Shown: positions 46,195-56,960, counted from the first letter of the stretch. The stretch: 61,517 bases of DNA from Phyllobacteriaceae bacterium (GCA_023954255.1 JAMLIH010000012.1:1-61517), one strand, 5' to 3'. Translations and numbers: made by a program. Notes: generated by a model from the sequence alone, not told the origin.

Positions 46195-46591
46195 GGTGCT
46201 GTTCTCCCTCGCAAGAGCCGCTTTTGCAACTCATGACGGCCGGATAGGCCGCCATACCCCATTTCCCATGCAGTCATCGCCGCATTGCCATTCGGTTTTA
46301 CACCGAAAAATGGCCATTTGCAGCAAGCCTGGCAAAAATACAATTACGTAAGGTTAACTCTGGCCCGCTGATGAAACGTAAAACCAGCGGCCAAACCTGC
46401 GTCCCGATACAGTGCCCACATGCCGCGGCGTTGCCCGGCGGCCTCCGGGCGGCTGGCGAATATGGTGCTGCATGCCTTCCCAGGCCGAAAAATATGTGAT
46501 TCAACAGGGTAGGCCAGATTCGCCCGCATTCGGGCGGCAAGTCGGGATTGCCATCGCCGGCAATTGCCATTTTGGAGCGCACGGGGATTTC
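46195..46591. other. Divergent intergenic region between FliO-like gene and cckA
   Basis: About 400 bases that must hold the cckA promoter. A TTAC-N6-TTAA pair at 46344-46357 resembles a CtrA site but has the wrong spacing. The frame of cckA stays open upstream to 46412, but that stretch does not look like protein. There is no RNA gene or repeat that I can support. Confidence 0.35.
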
Positions 46592-49285
46592 ATGAGTGAT
46601 CAGGGGACGCAGGATCACCTGAAGGAAGCGGCGGAGGAGGCTGCCGGAAAAATCGCGGAAGACACGGCAAATGCCGTCGGAAGAGAGGTTTCCGGCGGCA
46701 ATCTGTCCAACGCGACCGGCCAGGGGGCAGCCAGAAACATGGAGCCGATCATCGACAGGGTCGGCAAGCAGCGCAACATCGCATTGCTGTTTCTGCTCGG
46801 CGTCGTCTTCGTCATCGCCGCGGCGCTTGCGGCCTGGTATCTGCGCGATTACATCGGCGAGCCTGTCATGCTGGCAATTGCCGGAGCGCTTGCAGGCATC
46901 GGCATCTTCTTCCTGTTTCTGCTGACGATGGGCTTTATCCATCTTTCCGCCAACCGCAGGCGCGACGAATTTACCCGCAATCTGGTTAATGGCATGGAGT
47001 CGGGCATTCTGGTCAGCGACCATGAGGGGAGAATCATCTTCGCAAACCGCGCCTATGGCGAACTGACCGGCGCCACGGACAGTCTGGAAGTTGCCGGCGT
47101 GGAAACGGTGTTCGCCGGAAACGTACTGGCGACCGAGGCGATCTACCGGCTGGCACGACAGGCGCGTGAGGGGGCGACGGTTTCCGAGGAAATACGCCTG
47201 CCCAACGGGCTGCGCTCTGAATCGGAGGGCGCGCGCTGGTTCCGTCTGCGGGTACGCAAGATGGCCCATGAAGAACATGCCCAGGGTCTGATGGTCTGGC
47301 AGTTGTCGGACATCACCGAGGACAGGCGGGCGCAGGAGCGTGCCTTTCAGGAGTTGCAGCACGCCATCAACTATCTCGATCATGCGCCGGCCGGCTTCTT
47401 TTCGAGCAATTCCAGCGGTGAGGTGGTCTATCTCAACGCGACGCTGGCCGACTGGCTTGGCGTCGATCTCGCGCTGTTCCGCCAGGGCAGTCTGAAGCTG
47501 AAGGATTTCGTCTCGGAGCACGGGCTGGAACTGCTGGCTGCCGCGCAGAGCGAAAGCGGCAAGGAAGAGCGCGCCATTTCCGTCATCGATGCCGACATCA
47601 CAATCGACGATTCCCGGCGCATGCCGGTGCGCTTCTATCACCGGGTTTCGGCCGGCGATGACGGCGCTCCCGGCACCGCACGCACGCTGGTGATCAACCG
47701 GCTGGCGCCGGAGGAAAGCGATGGCGGGCTTGCCGAAGCCGAGGTGCGCTTTACCCGCTTCTTCAACAACACGCCGATTGCCATTGCCGCGATTTCCAAC
47801 AACGGCAAGACGGTGAGGACCAATTCGCCCTTCATGCGCATGTTCAAGGAGCAGCTTGGCGGGGCGAGCCATGGCGAAGGAGTGGAACTGACCTCGCTCG
47901 TGCAGCAGGGCGACCGGGCAGCGCTTCACGACGCGATCGACGAAACGCTGAAGGGCGGCACGCGTACCAAGATGGTCGATGCGGTCATGGACGGGTCCTC
48001 GGACCGTTTTTTGCGGCTGTTTCTCAGTCCGGTGCAGGACGGGCCGCCTGAGGATGAAAGCGGCGAGCAGGTTATCGTCTATGCGCTCGAGACCACCGAG
48101 CACCGCAAGCTGGAGGAGCAGTTCGCCCAGAGCCAGAAGATGCAGGCCGTGGGCCAGCTTGCCGGGGGGATCGCGCACGATTTCAACAACGTGCTGACGG
48201 CGATCATCGGCTTTTCCGATCTGCTGCTTGCCAATCATCGTCCGTCCGATCCGTCCTTCCAGGACATCATGAACATCAAGCAGAACGCCAACCGGGCAGC
48301 CAGCCTGGTGCGCCAGTTGCTGGCCTTCTCGCGCCGCCAGACGCTGCGCCCGCAGGTACTGCAGATGGGCGAGGTCCTGTCGGACCTGCGCATGCTGCTG
48401 GAGCGTCTTGTGGGTGACCGGGTGACGCTGGAACTGGTGCACGGGCGTGACCTGTGGCCTGTGCGGGCCGACCTTTCCCAGCTCGAACAGGTGGTGGTCA
48501 ATCTGTGCGTCAACGGGCGTGATGCGATGCTGCCGGATGGCGGAACGATGGAAATCCGCACCGAAAACATTACCGGAGCGGAAATCGCCAAACGCTTTAG
48601 TCATCACCGCGAGATGCCGCATGAGGACTTCGTCGTGCTCGAGGTCAAGGACGAGGGTACGGGCATGAGCGAGGAGGTGATGGAGAAGATCTTCGAACCC
48701 TTCTTCTCCACCAAGGAGGTCGGCAAGGGAACCGGGCTCGGACTTTCCACCGTCTATGGCATCATCAAGCAGACCGGCGGCTTCATTTATCCCGAGTCGG
48801 CGCCCGGCGAGGGCACGACCTTCCGGGTCTTCCTGCCGCGCCACATGGCGAAGGAAGAGGATCTGGTGCCGGCGGAAAAGACAGCCAAGGAAGCCGCCAA
48901 GGACCTCACCGGCAGCGCGACGATCCTGCTGGTTGAGGACGAGGATGCGGTGCGCGCCTTCGGCTCACGGGCACTCGCCTCGCGTGGTTACACCGTGCAT
49001 GAGGCGACCAGCGGTGTCGAGGCGCTGGAGGTGCTGGAGGAGTATGGCAGCGAGATCGACCTGATCGTTTCCGACGTGGTGATGCCGGAAATGGACGGTC
49101 CGACGCTGTTCGGCGAAGTGCAGAAATCCCATCCGGGGCTCAAGTTCATCTTCGTCTCGGGCTATGCGGAGGATGCTTTCGCCAAGAATCTGCCGGAAGA
49201 GGACCGCGACAAGTTCGGCTTCCTGCCGAAACCGTTCTCGCTCAAGCAGCTCGTTTCGACGGTCAAGGAGATGCTGGAAGAATGA
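46592..49285 (+). CDS. cckA: Cell-cycle hybrid histidine kinase CckA
   Basis: Master kinase of the alphaproteobacterial CckA-ChpT-CtrA phosphorelay. 897 residues from ATG 46592 ([10 protein letters not shown]). Two membrane helices (about 62-84 and 92-115) are followed by PAS-like sensor domains (about 130-510). The histidine kinase H-box is [19 protein letters not shown] with His529, followed by the ATPase domain ([28 protein letters not shown]). A C-terminal receiver domain has Asp828 in [11 protein letters not shown]. The layout and motifs are those of CckA. The stop lies 11 bases from the convergent argE-like gene. Confidence 0.93.
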   Translation: MSDQGTQDHLKEAAEEAAGKIAEDTANAVGREVSGGNLSNATGQGAARNMEPIIDRVGKQRNIALLFLLGVVFVIAAALAAWYLRDYIGEPVMLAIAGALAGIGIFFLFLLTMGFIHLSANRRRDEFTRNLVNGMESGILVSDHEGRIIFANRAYGELTGATDSLEVAGVETVFAGNVLATEAIYRLARQAREGATVSEEIRLPNGLRSESEGARWFRLRVRKMAHEEHAQGLMVWQLSDITEDRRAQERAFQELQHAINYLDHAPAGFFSSNSSGEVVYLNATLADWLGVDLALFRQGSLKLKDFVSEHGLELLAAAQSESGKEERAISVIDADITIDDSRRMPVRFYHRVSAGDDGAPGTARTLVINRLAPEESDGGLAEAEVRFTRFFNNTPIAIAAISNNGKTVRTNSPFMRMFKEQLGGASHGEGVELTSLVQQGDRAALHDAIDETLKGGTRTKMVDAVMDGSSDRFLRLFLSPVQDGPPEDESGEQVIVYALETTEHRKLEEQFAQSQKMQAVGQLAGGIAHDFNNVLTAIIGFSDLLLANHRPSDPSFQDIMNIKQNANRAASLVRQLLAFSRRQTLRPQVLQMGEVLSDLRMLLERLVGDRVTLELVHGRDLWPVRADLSQLEQVVVNLCVNGRDAMLPDGGTMEIRTENITGAEIAKRFSHHREMPHEDFVVLEVKDEGTGMSEEVMEKIFEPFFSTKEVGKGTGLGLSTVYGIIKQTGGFIYPESAPGEGTTFRVFLPRHMAKEEDLVPAEKTAKEAAKDLTGSATILLVEDEDAVRAFGSRALASRGYTVHEATSGVEALEVLEEYGSEIDLIVSDVVMPEMDGPTLFGEVQKSHPGLKFIFVSGYAEDAFAKNLPEEDRDKFGFLPKPFSLKQLVSTVKEMLEE

Positions 49286-49296
49286 CGGATTTGAGG

Positions 49297-50490
49297 TCAG
49301 GCGGTCAGCCTGGCCTTGAGTCCTTCCAGCATGTTGAGGCAGCGGCCTAGTTCGGCAATCTCGATATATTCATCCGGCTTGTGGGCCTGTTCGATGGAGC
49401 CGGGGCCGCAGACCACGGTGGACGTGCCCATTTCCTGGTAGAGACCGGCCTCGGTGCCGAAGGAGACGACATCGGTTTGCGCGCTGCCGGTCAGCGCCGC
49501 GCAGATGTCGCGGGCTTCCGATTCGCTTGCCGGCTCGAGGCCCGTGACTTCGCCGATCACCTCGGTTTCGATGGCTGCCTCGGGCGCTCGCTGGCGCATC
49601 TGCGGCAGCAATTCCTCCTCCACATAGCGGTTGATTTCCGCCTTCACGTGATTGGCATCCTCCGTCTGGACCGGGCGCATCTCCCACTCGACGGCGCAGT
49701 CGCCGGCAATCGTGTTGCGCGAGACGCCGCCCTCGATCCGGCCGATCTGCAGCGTGGTATAGGGCGGCTCGAAGCGCTGGCCGGCGGGTGTCGAGTTTTT
49801 CAACTGTTCGCGGATATCCATCAGCCGGGTGATATAGCGGGCGGCGTATTCGATGGCGTTGACGCCCTGATGGGTGAGCGATCCGTGGGCGGCAAGCCCG
49901 GTAAAGCGCGTGGTGTATTCGTAACAGCCCTTGTGGCCCTCGATGATGCGCATGGAGGTTGGTTCGCCGACGATGCAGACGGCAGGCCGGATGCCTTCTG
50001 CCGCCATGTCGCGCACCAGTTGCCGGCCACCCAGGCAGCCGGTCTCCTCGTCATAGGTCAGCGCGATATGTACCGGCCGGGCGAGAGGCAATGTGGCGAA
50101 ATCCGACGCCATGGCGATTGCCGCAGCGATGAAGCCCTTCATGTCGCAGGTGCCGCGCCCGTAGAGCCGGCCGTCGCGCCGGTCCATGGCGAAGGGGTCG
50201 CTGGTCCAGCTCTGGCCGGTTACGGGCACCACGTCGCTGTGGCCTGAAAGCATGATGCCGCCCTTGCCTGAAGCTGCGTCTTTCTGCGGGCCGATGGTTG
50301 CAAGGCAGTTGGCGCGGGTTCCGTCCTCGCAATGCCATACCCGGACATCGGCGCCGGCAGCTTCAAGCCAGCCGGCGGCCTCGTTGATCAGTTCGAGATT
50401 GCTTTCAAAGGAGACGGTCGGAAAGGCGATCAGGCGGTCGAGCAGGCCGATCGCATCTTCAAGCCGGGGATGATCGGCGGAAAGCGCCAA
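49297..50490 (-). CDS. M20 family deacetylase (ArgE-like)
   Basis: Zinc amidohydrolase of 397 residues resembling acetylornithine deacetylase. Metal and catalytic motifs are LSGHSDVVPV near residue 80, YGRGTCDMKGFIA near 110, YDEETGCLGG near 145 with the catalytic Glu, and GEPTSMRIIEGHKG near 177. It starts with TTG 50490: AAGGAG six bases upstream overlaps the stop of the preceding DoeA-like gene, which indicates translational coupling. Because of that partner it may remove acetyl groups from N-acetyl-diaminobutyrate or a similar amino acid rather than from acetylornithine. That substrate is inference. Confidence 0.82.
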   Translation of the reverse strand: MALSADHPRLEDAIGLLDRLIAFPTVSFESNLELINEAAGWLEAAGADVRVWHCEDGTRANCLATIGPQKDAASGKGGIMLSGHSDVVPVTGQSWTSDPFAMDRRDGRLYGRGTCDMKGFIAAAIAMASDFATLPLARPVHIALTYDEETGCLGGRQLVRDMAAEGIRPAVCIVGEPTSMRIIEGHKGCYEYTTRFTGLAAHGSLTHQGVNAIEYAARYITRLMDIREQLKNSTPAGQRFEPPYTTLQIGRIEGGVSRNTIAGDCAVEWEMRPVQTEDANHVKAEINRYVEEELLPQMRQRAPEAAIETEVIGEVTGLEPASESEARDICAALTGSAQTDVVSFGTEAGLYQEMGTSTVVCGPGSIEQAHKPDEYIEIAELGRCLNMLEGLKARLTA

Positions 50491-50493
50491 GGA

Positions 50494-51678
50494 CTACTCC
50501 TTCACATAGAGCTTGCGGGGCCGGTCGCAGAGGCATTCGGCAGGTCCGCTTTCGGTAATGCGGATCGGTTCGGTTATCTCCAGCCCCCAATCCTCCATCC
50601 AGATCGCCGGCATGAAGTGGAAGGTCATGTTCGCTTCAAGCACCGTCTCGTCGCTCTTGCGGATGGAAGCGGTGCGCTCGCCCCAGTCGGGCGGGTAGGA
50701 CAGGCCGATCGGATAGCCGCAGCGACCGTCACGCTCGATACCGGCCTTTTCGAGTGCGGCGTAAAAGGCGCGGGCGATATCGCCCGTCGTGTTGCCGGCG
50801 CGGGCAGCCTCCAGCCCTGCAGCGATGCCTTCCTGGGCAACCTTCTCGGCTTCGAGGATTTCGGGGAACGGCTTGCCGAGAAACACCGTGCGGCAGAACG
50901 GGGCATGATAGCGGCGGTAGCAGCCTGAAAGCTCGAAGAAGGTTGCTTCACCCTTTTTGAACGGCCTGCCGTCCCAGGTGATGTGGGCAGCTGATGCATC
51001 GGGCCCCGATGGAAGCAGCGGTACGATGGAAGCATAATCGCCCCAGTGACCATCGGCGCCGGTGATCGCATCACGGTAGATTTCGGCGACCAGTTCGTTC
51101 TTGTTGAGCCCCGGTTCGACGCGCTCCATGACACCGTCGATCATCTTTTCGGAGATTTTCGCCGCGCGGCGGATATAGACGAGTTCCTCGTCCGACTTGA
51201 CCAGCCGCTGCCAGTTGACCAGCGCGGTCGCATCCTGAAACCTGGCTTCCGGCAATCCGGCCTTCAGGGTTTCCCAGGCCTTCGCGGAAAAATAGTAGTT
51301 TTCCATCTCGACGCCGATGGTGCCCCGCCCATGACCCATGTCGGCGATCAGGCGGGCGAGGTGTTCCATCGGGTGCATTTTCGTATTTTGCACATAGTCG
51401 TCGGGATAGGGGCGGATGAAGTCATGCGCCATCCAAACGGTACGTTTTGCTCCCTGGCCGTCCATGAACCGGCCCCACCAGACGGGGGCCTGATCCTTTG
51501 TAATGAGGACGCCCTGATGGACGTAGAACGACCAGCCGTCATAGCCTGTGAGCCAGGCCATGTTGGCCGGATCCTCGCAGAACAGGCAGTCCATACCGCG
51601 TCTTTCCATCTCGCCGCGCACCAGCGCAAGGCGGCGGTCGTATTCGGATTTCGAAAAGGGCAGATTGATCGCGGGCAT
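50494..51678 (-). CDS. doeA: M24-family ectoine hydrolase-like enzyme (DoeA/EutD)
   Basis: About 394 residues with the M24 'pita-bread' fold. It resembles the ectoine hydrolases DoeA/EutD, as I remember them, over distinctive stretches: NMAWLTGYDGWSFYVHQGVL, GVEMENYYFSAKAW, QDATALVNWQRLVKSDEELV, GYPIGLSYPPDWGERTASIR and MTFHFMPAIWMEDWGLEITE. DoeA opens ectoine to N-acetyl-diaminobutyrate, using an M24 site that has lost the classic metal ligands. The start 51678 (MPAINLPFSK) is favoured; 51690 is an alternative. It lies in an apparent minus-strand operon between an FAD oxidase and the ArgE-like gene. No doeB, doeC or ectoine transporter is seen, so the exact substrate is uncertain. Confidence 0.72.
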   Translation of the reverse strand: MPAINLPFSKSEYDRRLALVRGEMERRGMDCLFCEDPANMAWLTGYDGWSFYVHQGVLITKDQAPVWWGRFMDGQGAKRTVWMAHDFIRPYPDDYVQNTKMHPMEHLARLIADMGHGRGTIGVEMENYYFSAKAWETLKAGLPEARFQDATALVNWQRLVKSDEELVYIRRAAKISEKMIDGVMERVEPGLNKNELVAEIYRDAITGADGHWGDYASIVPLLPSGPDASAAHITWDGRPFKKGEATFFELSGCYRRYHAPFCRTVFLGKPFPEILEAEKVAQEGIAAGLEAARAGNTTGDIARAFYAALEKAGIERDGRCGYPIGLSYPPDWGERTASIRKSDETVLEANMTFHFMPAIWMEDWGLEITEPIRITESGPAECLCDRPRKLYVKE

Positions 51679-51763
51679 GAGGCATTCCATTATTCTGAAA
51701 CCAAACGGCCAGCATAACGCATGACCGGGTACTGTCACCGGGCAATCGCGACATGATCTGCCA

Positions 51764-53116
51764 TCAGTGCTCCTGCCATTCATACCAGCGATAGGCAGCC
51801 GCCAGATAGGTTTTCCTGAATGCGGGGAAGGGGAAGCGGCCCGGAACCCGGCGCATGATGGCAGGAATGGCTTCCGGCGCCAGATCACCTGCGATCATTC
51901 TTCCCGCCAGCCTGCCGCAGTGGCTCCCCATGGCAACGCCGCTGCCATGATAGGCGAGCGAGGCCCAGGCATTGGGCATTCCGGGTATCGGGCCGGTATA
52001 GCTGACAAGATTGCGGTTGAGGCAGACGAGCCCGGCCCAGAAAAAAGGTGTCTCCACCTGCCGCCAGGCAGGGAAGAAACGGTCGAAATCGGCGCGGATA
52101 CGCCGGTGCATGGCGGCCATGGTTGCATCGTCCGCAGAGGTTCCGCCCCGCATGCCGAACAGCATGCGCGGACCGCTCTCGCCGTTTGCCGGCGGCATCA
52201 GCCGGAAATAATGCAGCAGGTTGCGGGTGTCGTGGCTCATCTGGTTCGAGGTCCAGCCCTGCGCGGCAAGCTCACCGGCTGTAAGGGGGCGGGAAAGCAG
52301 AATGTTTGAGAGAACCGGCAGCAGTCGGCCTGAAAGCCAGCGCGGCAGGTCTTCCGACGAATAGCCGTTGGTGGCGATGACAAGGCTTTCGGCAGAAACC
52401 GTTCCACCGGGTGTTGAAACCCGCCAGCGCCCGCCGTCGCGGTTGACGGCAATTGCCGGCGTATCCCCGAAACCTGCAATGCCGGCGCCGTTGGCTGCGC
52501 GAACCAGGCCGGCGAGGTATTTCATCGGGTTGAGCGCAAAGCCAAGCGGCATGTTCAACGCGCCGTGAAATTCCGGACTGGCGAGGCCTTCGCCGGCAAG
52601 GGCAGACTTTTCGATCAGCCTGCAACCGATGCCGAAGAGAGTCTCCATCTGTTCCTTTTCGGCCTCAAGCCCTGCGATTTCGCTTTCGCGATGGGCAAGC
52701 TGGGTTTCGCCTTGCGAATGAGGGTCGGCATCGATGCCGTAACGCGTCAGGTTTTCACGAACCGATTCAATGGAAGCGCATTGCTCCTTGAAATAACGAA
52801 CAGTTTCGGCTTCGCCAAAACGGGCGAGTTGTTTGTCAACCGGTAGTTTGGAGCCGCCGATACAGCAGAAGCCGCCATTGCGTCCGGAAGCACCCCAGCC
52901 GGGCTGCCGGGCTTCCAGAATGACGATTGACTGTGGATCGTGTCCCAGTTCTGCCAGTTCCAGCGCACAGTTGAGCCCGGTGTATCCGCCACCGATGATG
53001 AGGGTATCGGCAGTGCGGTCTGCCTTCAGTTCCGGCCAGCGCAACGGGCTGGCGGTGGTCTGCCAGTAGGAATTGACTTCGGGTCTATAGGCGGCTGGTT
53101 CGTAGAGGTGGCGCAT
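51764..53116 (-). CDS. FAD-dependent amino acid/amine oxidoreductase (DadA/PuuB-like)
   Basis: 450 residues of the DAO superfamily. The dinucleotide-binding motif is TLIIGGGYTGLNCALELAE near residues 38-56, followed by EARQPGWGASGRNGGF, the typical FAD region of gamma-glutamylputrescine oxidase-like proteins. The C-terminal part has YTGPIPGMPNAWASLAYHGSG and closes the FAD site. Such enzymes oxidise the amine of an amino acid or amine-derived compound. It is the first gene of the minus-strand catabolic operon, and divergent from the aminotransferase across 79 bases. The substrate is not readable from sequence. Confidence 0.82.
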   Translation of the reverse strand: MRHLYEPAAYRPEVNSYWQTTASPLRWPELKADRTADTLIIGGGYTGLNCALELAELGHDPQSIVILEARQPGWGASGRNGGFCCIGGSKLPVDKQLARFGEAETVRYFKEQCASIESVRENLTRYGIDADPHSQGETQLAHRESEIAGLEAEKEQMETLFGIGCRLIEKSALAGEGLASPEFHGALNMPLGFALNPMKYLAGLVRAANGAGIAGFGDTPAIAVNRDGGRWRVSTPGGTVSAESLVIATNGYSSEDLPRWLSGRLLPVLSNILLSRPLTAGELAAQGWTSNQMSHDTRNLLHYFRLMPPANGESGPRMLFGMRGGTSADDATMAAMHRRIRADFDRFFPAWRQVETPFFWAGLVCLNRNLVSYTGPIPGMPNAWASLAYHGSGVAMGSHCGRLAGRMIAGDLAPEAIPAIMRRVPGRFPFPAFRKTYLAAAYRWYEWQEH

Positions 53117-53195
53117 TGCGGGTTACGACAGGACTTTTCAAGTGGGCGCGGTTTCAGCATAAGCAGAGCTACAGAGTATTGCCCGGACAGAAAAG

Positions 53196-54311
53196 ATGCC
53201 AGCATCCTTTACCAGCCATATCGAACACCTTCCTTCCACGGTTCCCTTTGTCGGGCCGGAAACAGCCGAACGCAACCGCGGTGCGCCGTTTCTCGCCAGG
53301 ATCGGCGCCAATGAGAGCGTTTTCGGCCCGTCGCCGAAGGCGGTGCGTGCCATGCAGGCGGCAGCCGCGGATGCCTGGAAATACGGCGATCCGGAGAACC
53401 ACGAATTGCGCAATGCCCTTGCCGGCAGACTGGGCGTGCGTTCGGAAAACATCATGGTGGGCGAGGGGATCGACGGGCTGCTGGGCGTTGCCGTGCGGCT
53501 TTACGTCGAGCCAGGCGTGAAGGTCGTCACCTCCGAGGGGGCATATCCCACCTTCAATTTTCATGTGGCAGGCTTTGGCGGCGAACTGGTCAAGGTGCCG
53601 TTCAGGGAGGACCGGGAGGATGCCATGGGCCTCGTGTCGGCGGCGCGGGAACAGGGCGCGAAAATCGTCTATCTTTCCAACCCCGACAACCCGATGGGCA
53701 CCTGGTGGGAGGGCGCGCAGATCGAAGCGATGATTGCCGCCATGCCAAAGGATGCAACGCTGTTTCTCGACGAAGCCTATATGGAATTCGCGCCTGAGGG
53801 CACTGCTCCGCCGTGCGACGTCTCCAATCCCGGCGTCATTCGCTTCCGTACCTTCTCGAAGGCGCATGGCATGGCGGGCGCGCGGATCGGCTATGCAATC
53901 GGTGAGGAAGCCACCATTGCCGCCTTCAACAAGGTGCGCAACCATTTCGGTGTCAGCCGTATTGCGCAGGCGGGCGCACTGGCGGCGATCGATGATACGG
54001 AGTGGCTTGCAAGCGTGCAGGGCCGTGTGGCGGAAGGGCGCGAGCGCATCTACCAGATAGCGCGGCAAAACGGCCTTGCAGCCATTTCCTCGGCAACCAA
54101 TTTCGTTGCGGTGGATTGCGGACGCGATGCTGCTTTCGCAAAAGCCGTTCTCGACGGGCTGGTTGCTCGCGGAATTTTCGTTCGCATGCCGTTTGCCGCT
54201 CCCGGCAACCGCTGCATCCGGGTGGGGGTCGGTCTGCCGCAGGACCTCGACGTGTTCGCCGAAATACTGCCGCAGGTGCTGGAAGACGTGCAGGCCGCGA
54301 GCCAAGCGTGA
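53196..54311 (+). CDS. PLP-dependent aminotransferase, class I/II (HisC-like)
   Basis: 371 residues of fold-type I. Motifs: a substrate/PLP region IGANESVFGPSPKAVRAMQA near 35-55; LSNPDNPMGTWW near 165 with the conserved Asn; FLDEAYMEFAP with the PLP-binding Asp and Tyr near 195; and FRTFSKAHGMAGARIGYA with the Schiff-base Lys near 219. The fold is closest to histidinol-phosphate aminotransferases, but the position beside DoeA-like and amine-oxidase genes suggests a catabolic amino donor. It is transcribed divergently from the FAD oxidase and probably shares regulation. The ribosome binding site is weak. Confidence 0.85.
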   Translation: MPASFTSHIEHLPSTVPFVGPETAERNRGAPFLARIGANESVFGPSPKAVRAMQAAAADAWKYGDPENHELRNALAGRLGVRSENIMVGEGIDGLLGVAVRLYVEPGVKVVTSEGAYPTFNFHVAGFGGELVKVPFREDREDAMGLVSAAREQGAKIVYLSNPDNPMGTWWEGAQIEAMIAAMPKDATLFLDEAYMEFAPEGTAPPCDVSNPGVIRFRTFSKAHGMAGARIGYAIGEEATIAAFNKVRNHFGVSRIAQAGALAAIDDTEWLASVQGRVAEGRERIYQIARQNGLAAISSATNFVAVDCGRDAAFAKAVLDGLVARGIFVRMPFAAPGNRCIRVGVGLPQDLDVFAEILPQVLEDVQAASQA

Positions 54312-54498
54312 CGGGTTGTACATCGCTCGTCAGCCCACTAACGCAATACTGGAAGATCGGGAATGGCGGTGCAAAACAAGACGTGTGAAGAGTGGTTTTT
54401 ACAGAGCAGAGCCGATATTACAGGTTGAAATTGTTCAATATTACTGCGATGCTTTCAACGAACTTTTGATAATTCAAACGCCTGAAAGAGGAGGGAGA

Positions 54499-54777
54499 AT
54501 GAGAAAATTTGATCTTGTACTGGTATTTTCAGCAGCTTTTTTTGCGCTGACAGCAGTATCGGCAAGCGCGTCTTGTTCAAAACTTCGCCAAGACTACAAC
54601 AAGAAGAAATTTAACTGGTCTGCATATGCTGTAGCCCCTCAGGGGCATTGTGGATACGGGATCGGATACGGAAGCGAGAATGCTGCCAAGGCGGCTGCCA
54701 AGGCGGCGTGCCAGGGTGTTGCGGTCCTTCCTTGCCGAATCGTGGACTCCGGAAATGCCGGGCGACGCAAGAAATAG
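54499..54777 (+). CDS. Small secreted protein, DUF4189-like
   Basis: 92 residues from ATG 54499, behind a strong AGAGGAGGGAG. A signal peptide (LVLVFSAAFFALTAVSASAS) ends near residue 25. The mature part has SAYAVAPQGHCGYGIGYGSE and AAKAAAKAACQG, with cysteines in the pattern C-x(n)-C-x(n)-C-x(n)-C, resembling the small periplasmic DUF4189 family. In-frame sequence upstream of 54499 overlaps the aminotransferase and is not part of the gene. The region is less GC-rich than its neighbours. The function is unknown. Confidence 0.6.
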   Translation: MRKFDLVLVFSAAFFALTAVSASASCSKLRQDYNKKKFNWSAYAVAPQGHCGYGIGYGSENAAKAAAKAACQGVAVLPCRIVDSGNAGRRKK

Positions 54778-54844
54778 CCATTCACTATAGAACTGCCGGA
54801 ACATGGTGAAGGTTGCTGCCGGTTGCTTTCCGGTAGACTGCTGA

Positions 54845-54877
54845 CAAAAAACCCGGATTGCACTGGGCAATCCGGGT
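54845..54877 (-). terminator. Rho-independent terminator of glnA
   Basis: Perfect 11-bp inverted repeat, ACCCGGATTGC (54851-54861) and GCAATCCGGGT (54867-54877), with a 5-base loop. On the minus strand the stem is followed by a T-run (plus-strand A 54846-54851). It lies about 60 bases beyond the glnA stop. Confidence 0.9.
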
Positions 54878-54935
54878 ACCATCGCCGGTGTGACCGCAAC
54901 AGCGCCAGCCCGAGGGCCGGCGCTGCCAGAGAGGG

Positions 54936-56345
54936 TTACACCGAATAGTACATGTCGAATTCGACCGGGTGCGGCGTCATTTCGTAACGCTCGACCTCTT
55001 CCATCTTCAGCTCGATATAGGCATCGATCTGGTCCTTGTCGAAGACGCCGCCCTCGAGCAGGAACTTGTGGTCCTTTGCGAGGCTTTCCAGCGCTTCGCG
55101 CAGGCTGCCGCAAACGGTCGGGATCTTCTTGAGTTCCTTCGGCGGCAGGTCGTAGAGGTCCTTGTCCATGGCAGAGCCGGGATGGATCTTGTTTTTGATG
55201 CCGTCGAGACCCGCCATCAGCATGGCGGCAAAGCCCAGATACGGGTTCTGCGTCGGGTCGGGGAAGCGGATTTCCACGCGCTTCGACTTCGGCGAGGAGC
55301 CGAAGGGAATGCGGCAGGAAGCCGAACGGTTGCGTGCCGAGTAGGCGAGCAGGACCGGCGCCTCATAGCCCGGGACCAGACGCTTGTAGGAGTTGGTCGA
55401 CGGGTTGGTGAAGGCGTTGATCGCCTTGGCGTGCTTGATGACGCCGCCGATGTAGTAGAGGCAGCTTTCCGACAGACCGGCATATTCGTTGCCGGCAAAG
55501 GTCGGCTTGCCGTCCTTCCAGATCGACATGTGAACGTGCATGCCGGTGCCGTTGTCGCCATAGACCGGCTTCGGCATGAAGGTGGCCGTCTTGCCATAGG
55601 CATGGGCGACCTGGTGCACGGCGTATTTGTAGATCTGCATCTTGTCGGCGTTGCGGGTCATCGAATCGAACATGATGCCGAGTTCGTGCTGGGCGGAAGC
55701 CACCTCGTGGTGGTGCTTCTCGACCTTGACGCCCATTTCGGTGAGCACGGAAAGCATTTCCGAGCGGTAGTCCTGGCCGGAATCGACCGGCGGAACCGGG
55801 AAATAGCCGCCCTTGGTGCGGGGGCGGTGGCCCATGTTGCCGCCTTCATACTCGGTGCTGGTGTTGGAGGGCAGTTCGCTGCAATCAAGCTGGAACCCGG
55901 TGTTGTAGGGATCGGAGGAAAAGCGGACATCGTCGAAGACGAAGAATTCGGCTTCCGGGCCGACGAAAATCTCGTCGCCAATGCCGGAGGCCTTCAGATA
56001 GGCTTCGGCCTTCCTTGCCGTTCCGCGCGGGTCGCGGCCATAGGGCTCGCCGGAGATCGGGTCGAGCACGTCGCAGAAGATCGCGAGCGTCGACTGGGCG
56101 AAGAACGGATCGACATGAACCGTGTCGAGGTCCGGCATCAGCGTCATGTCGGATTCGTTGATCGCCTTCCAGCCGGCGATGGAGGAACCGTCGAACATGA
56201 TGCCGTCGGCGAACATGTCCTCGTCGACGACGCCGACGTCCATGGTGACGTGCTGCATCTTGCCGCGCGGGTCGGTGAAGCGCACGTCAAGGAACTTGAT
56301 GTCGTCGTCCTTGATGCGTTTTAGAATGTCAGCTGCTGTGGTCAT
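54936..56345 (-). CDS. glnA: Glutamine synthetase type I
   Basis: Joins ammonia to glutamate; a dodecamer in the cytosol. 469 residues from ATG 56345 ([20 protein letters not shown]), exactly the normal GlnA length. Visible motifs are [17 protein letters not shown], the active-site [23 protein letters not shown] and the ATP-binding [12 protein letters not shown] region. The adenylylation tyrosine lies in [11 protein letters not shown] near residue 397. So the enzyme should be controlled by adenylylation and by PII. Only 76 bases separate it from glnB, consistent with a glnBA operon. The in-frame extension to 56408 is not coding. Confidence 0.97.
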   Translation of the reverse strand: MTTAADILKRIKDDDIKFLDVRFTDPRGKMQHVTMDVGVVDEDMFADGIMFDGSSIAGWKAINESDMTLMPDLDTVHVDPFFAQSTLAIFCDVLDPISGEPYGRDPRGTARKAEAYLKASGIGDEIFVGPEAEFFVFDDVRFSSDPYNTGFQLDCSELPSNTSTEYEGGNMGHRPRTKGGYFPVPPVDSGQDYRSEMLSVLTEMGVKVEKHHHEVASAQHELGIMFDSMTRNADKMQIYKYAVHQVAHAYGKTATFMPKPVYGDNGTGMHVHMSIWKDGKPTFAGNEYAGLSESCLYYIGGVIKHAKAINAFTNPSTNSYKRLVPGYEAPVLLAYSARNRSASCRIPFGSSPKSKRVEIRFPDPTQNPYLGFAAMLMAGLDGIKNKIHPGSAMDKDLYDLPPKELKKIPTVCGSLREALESLAKDHKFLLEGGVFDKDQIDAYIELKMEEVERYEMTPHPVEFDMYYSV

Positions 56346-56421
56346 GATACCCTCTCTGTAGTAGCGCTGGTTTTGGTTATTGTTTCGGTGCGAACGGCTG
56401 TCCGCCACCGGATGCCGTTGT

Positions 56422-56772
<351 letters not shown>

Positions 56773-56890
56773 TTATCGGAATTTCCGGCCGGAAACTCCG
56801 TCGCCGCTTGGGCGTTGTCTCCTTGGACTGCGGAAAATGGCGCTAGGCCGGCGCACCGGCGAGGCTCATTGCCACGGTCGGAAAGGATTA

Positions 56891-56906
56891 AGCATGTTTT
56901 GTGCCA
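56891..56906 (-). promoter_or_regulatory. Sigma-54 promoter candidate of glnB
   Basis: Minus strand reads TGGCAC-AAAAC-ATGCT. This keeps the invariant GG and GC of the TGGCAC-N5-TTGCA consensus with correct spacing, about 130 bases before glnB. A loose NtrC-like inverted pair, TGCGCC-N7-GGTGCA (56931-56949), lies just upstream but has non-standard spacing. Confidence 0.6.
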
Positions 56907-56960
56907 GTTCATGCCGAAGATCGTGCCGACTGCGCCGGTACGGGGTGCAGGTGTCGCGCG

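Noticed and set aside
46344-46357. CtrA box upstream of cckA (TTAC-N6-TTAA)
   Set aside because: One half-site is imperfect and the spacing is six instead of seven bases.
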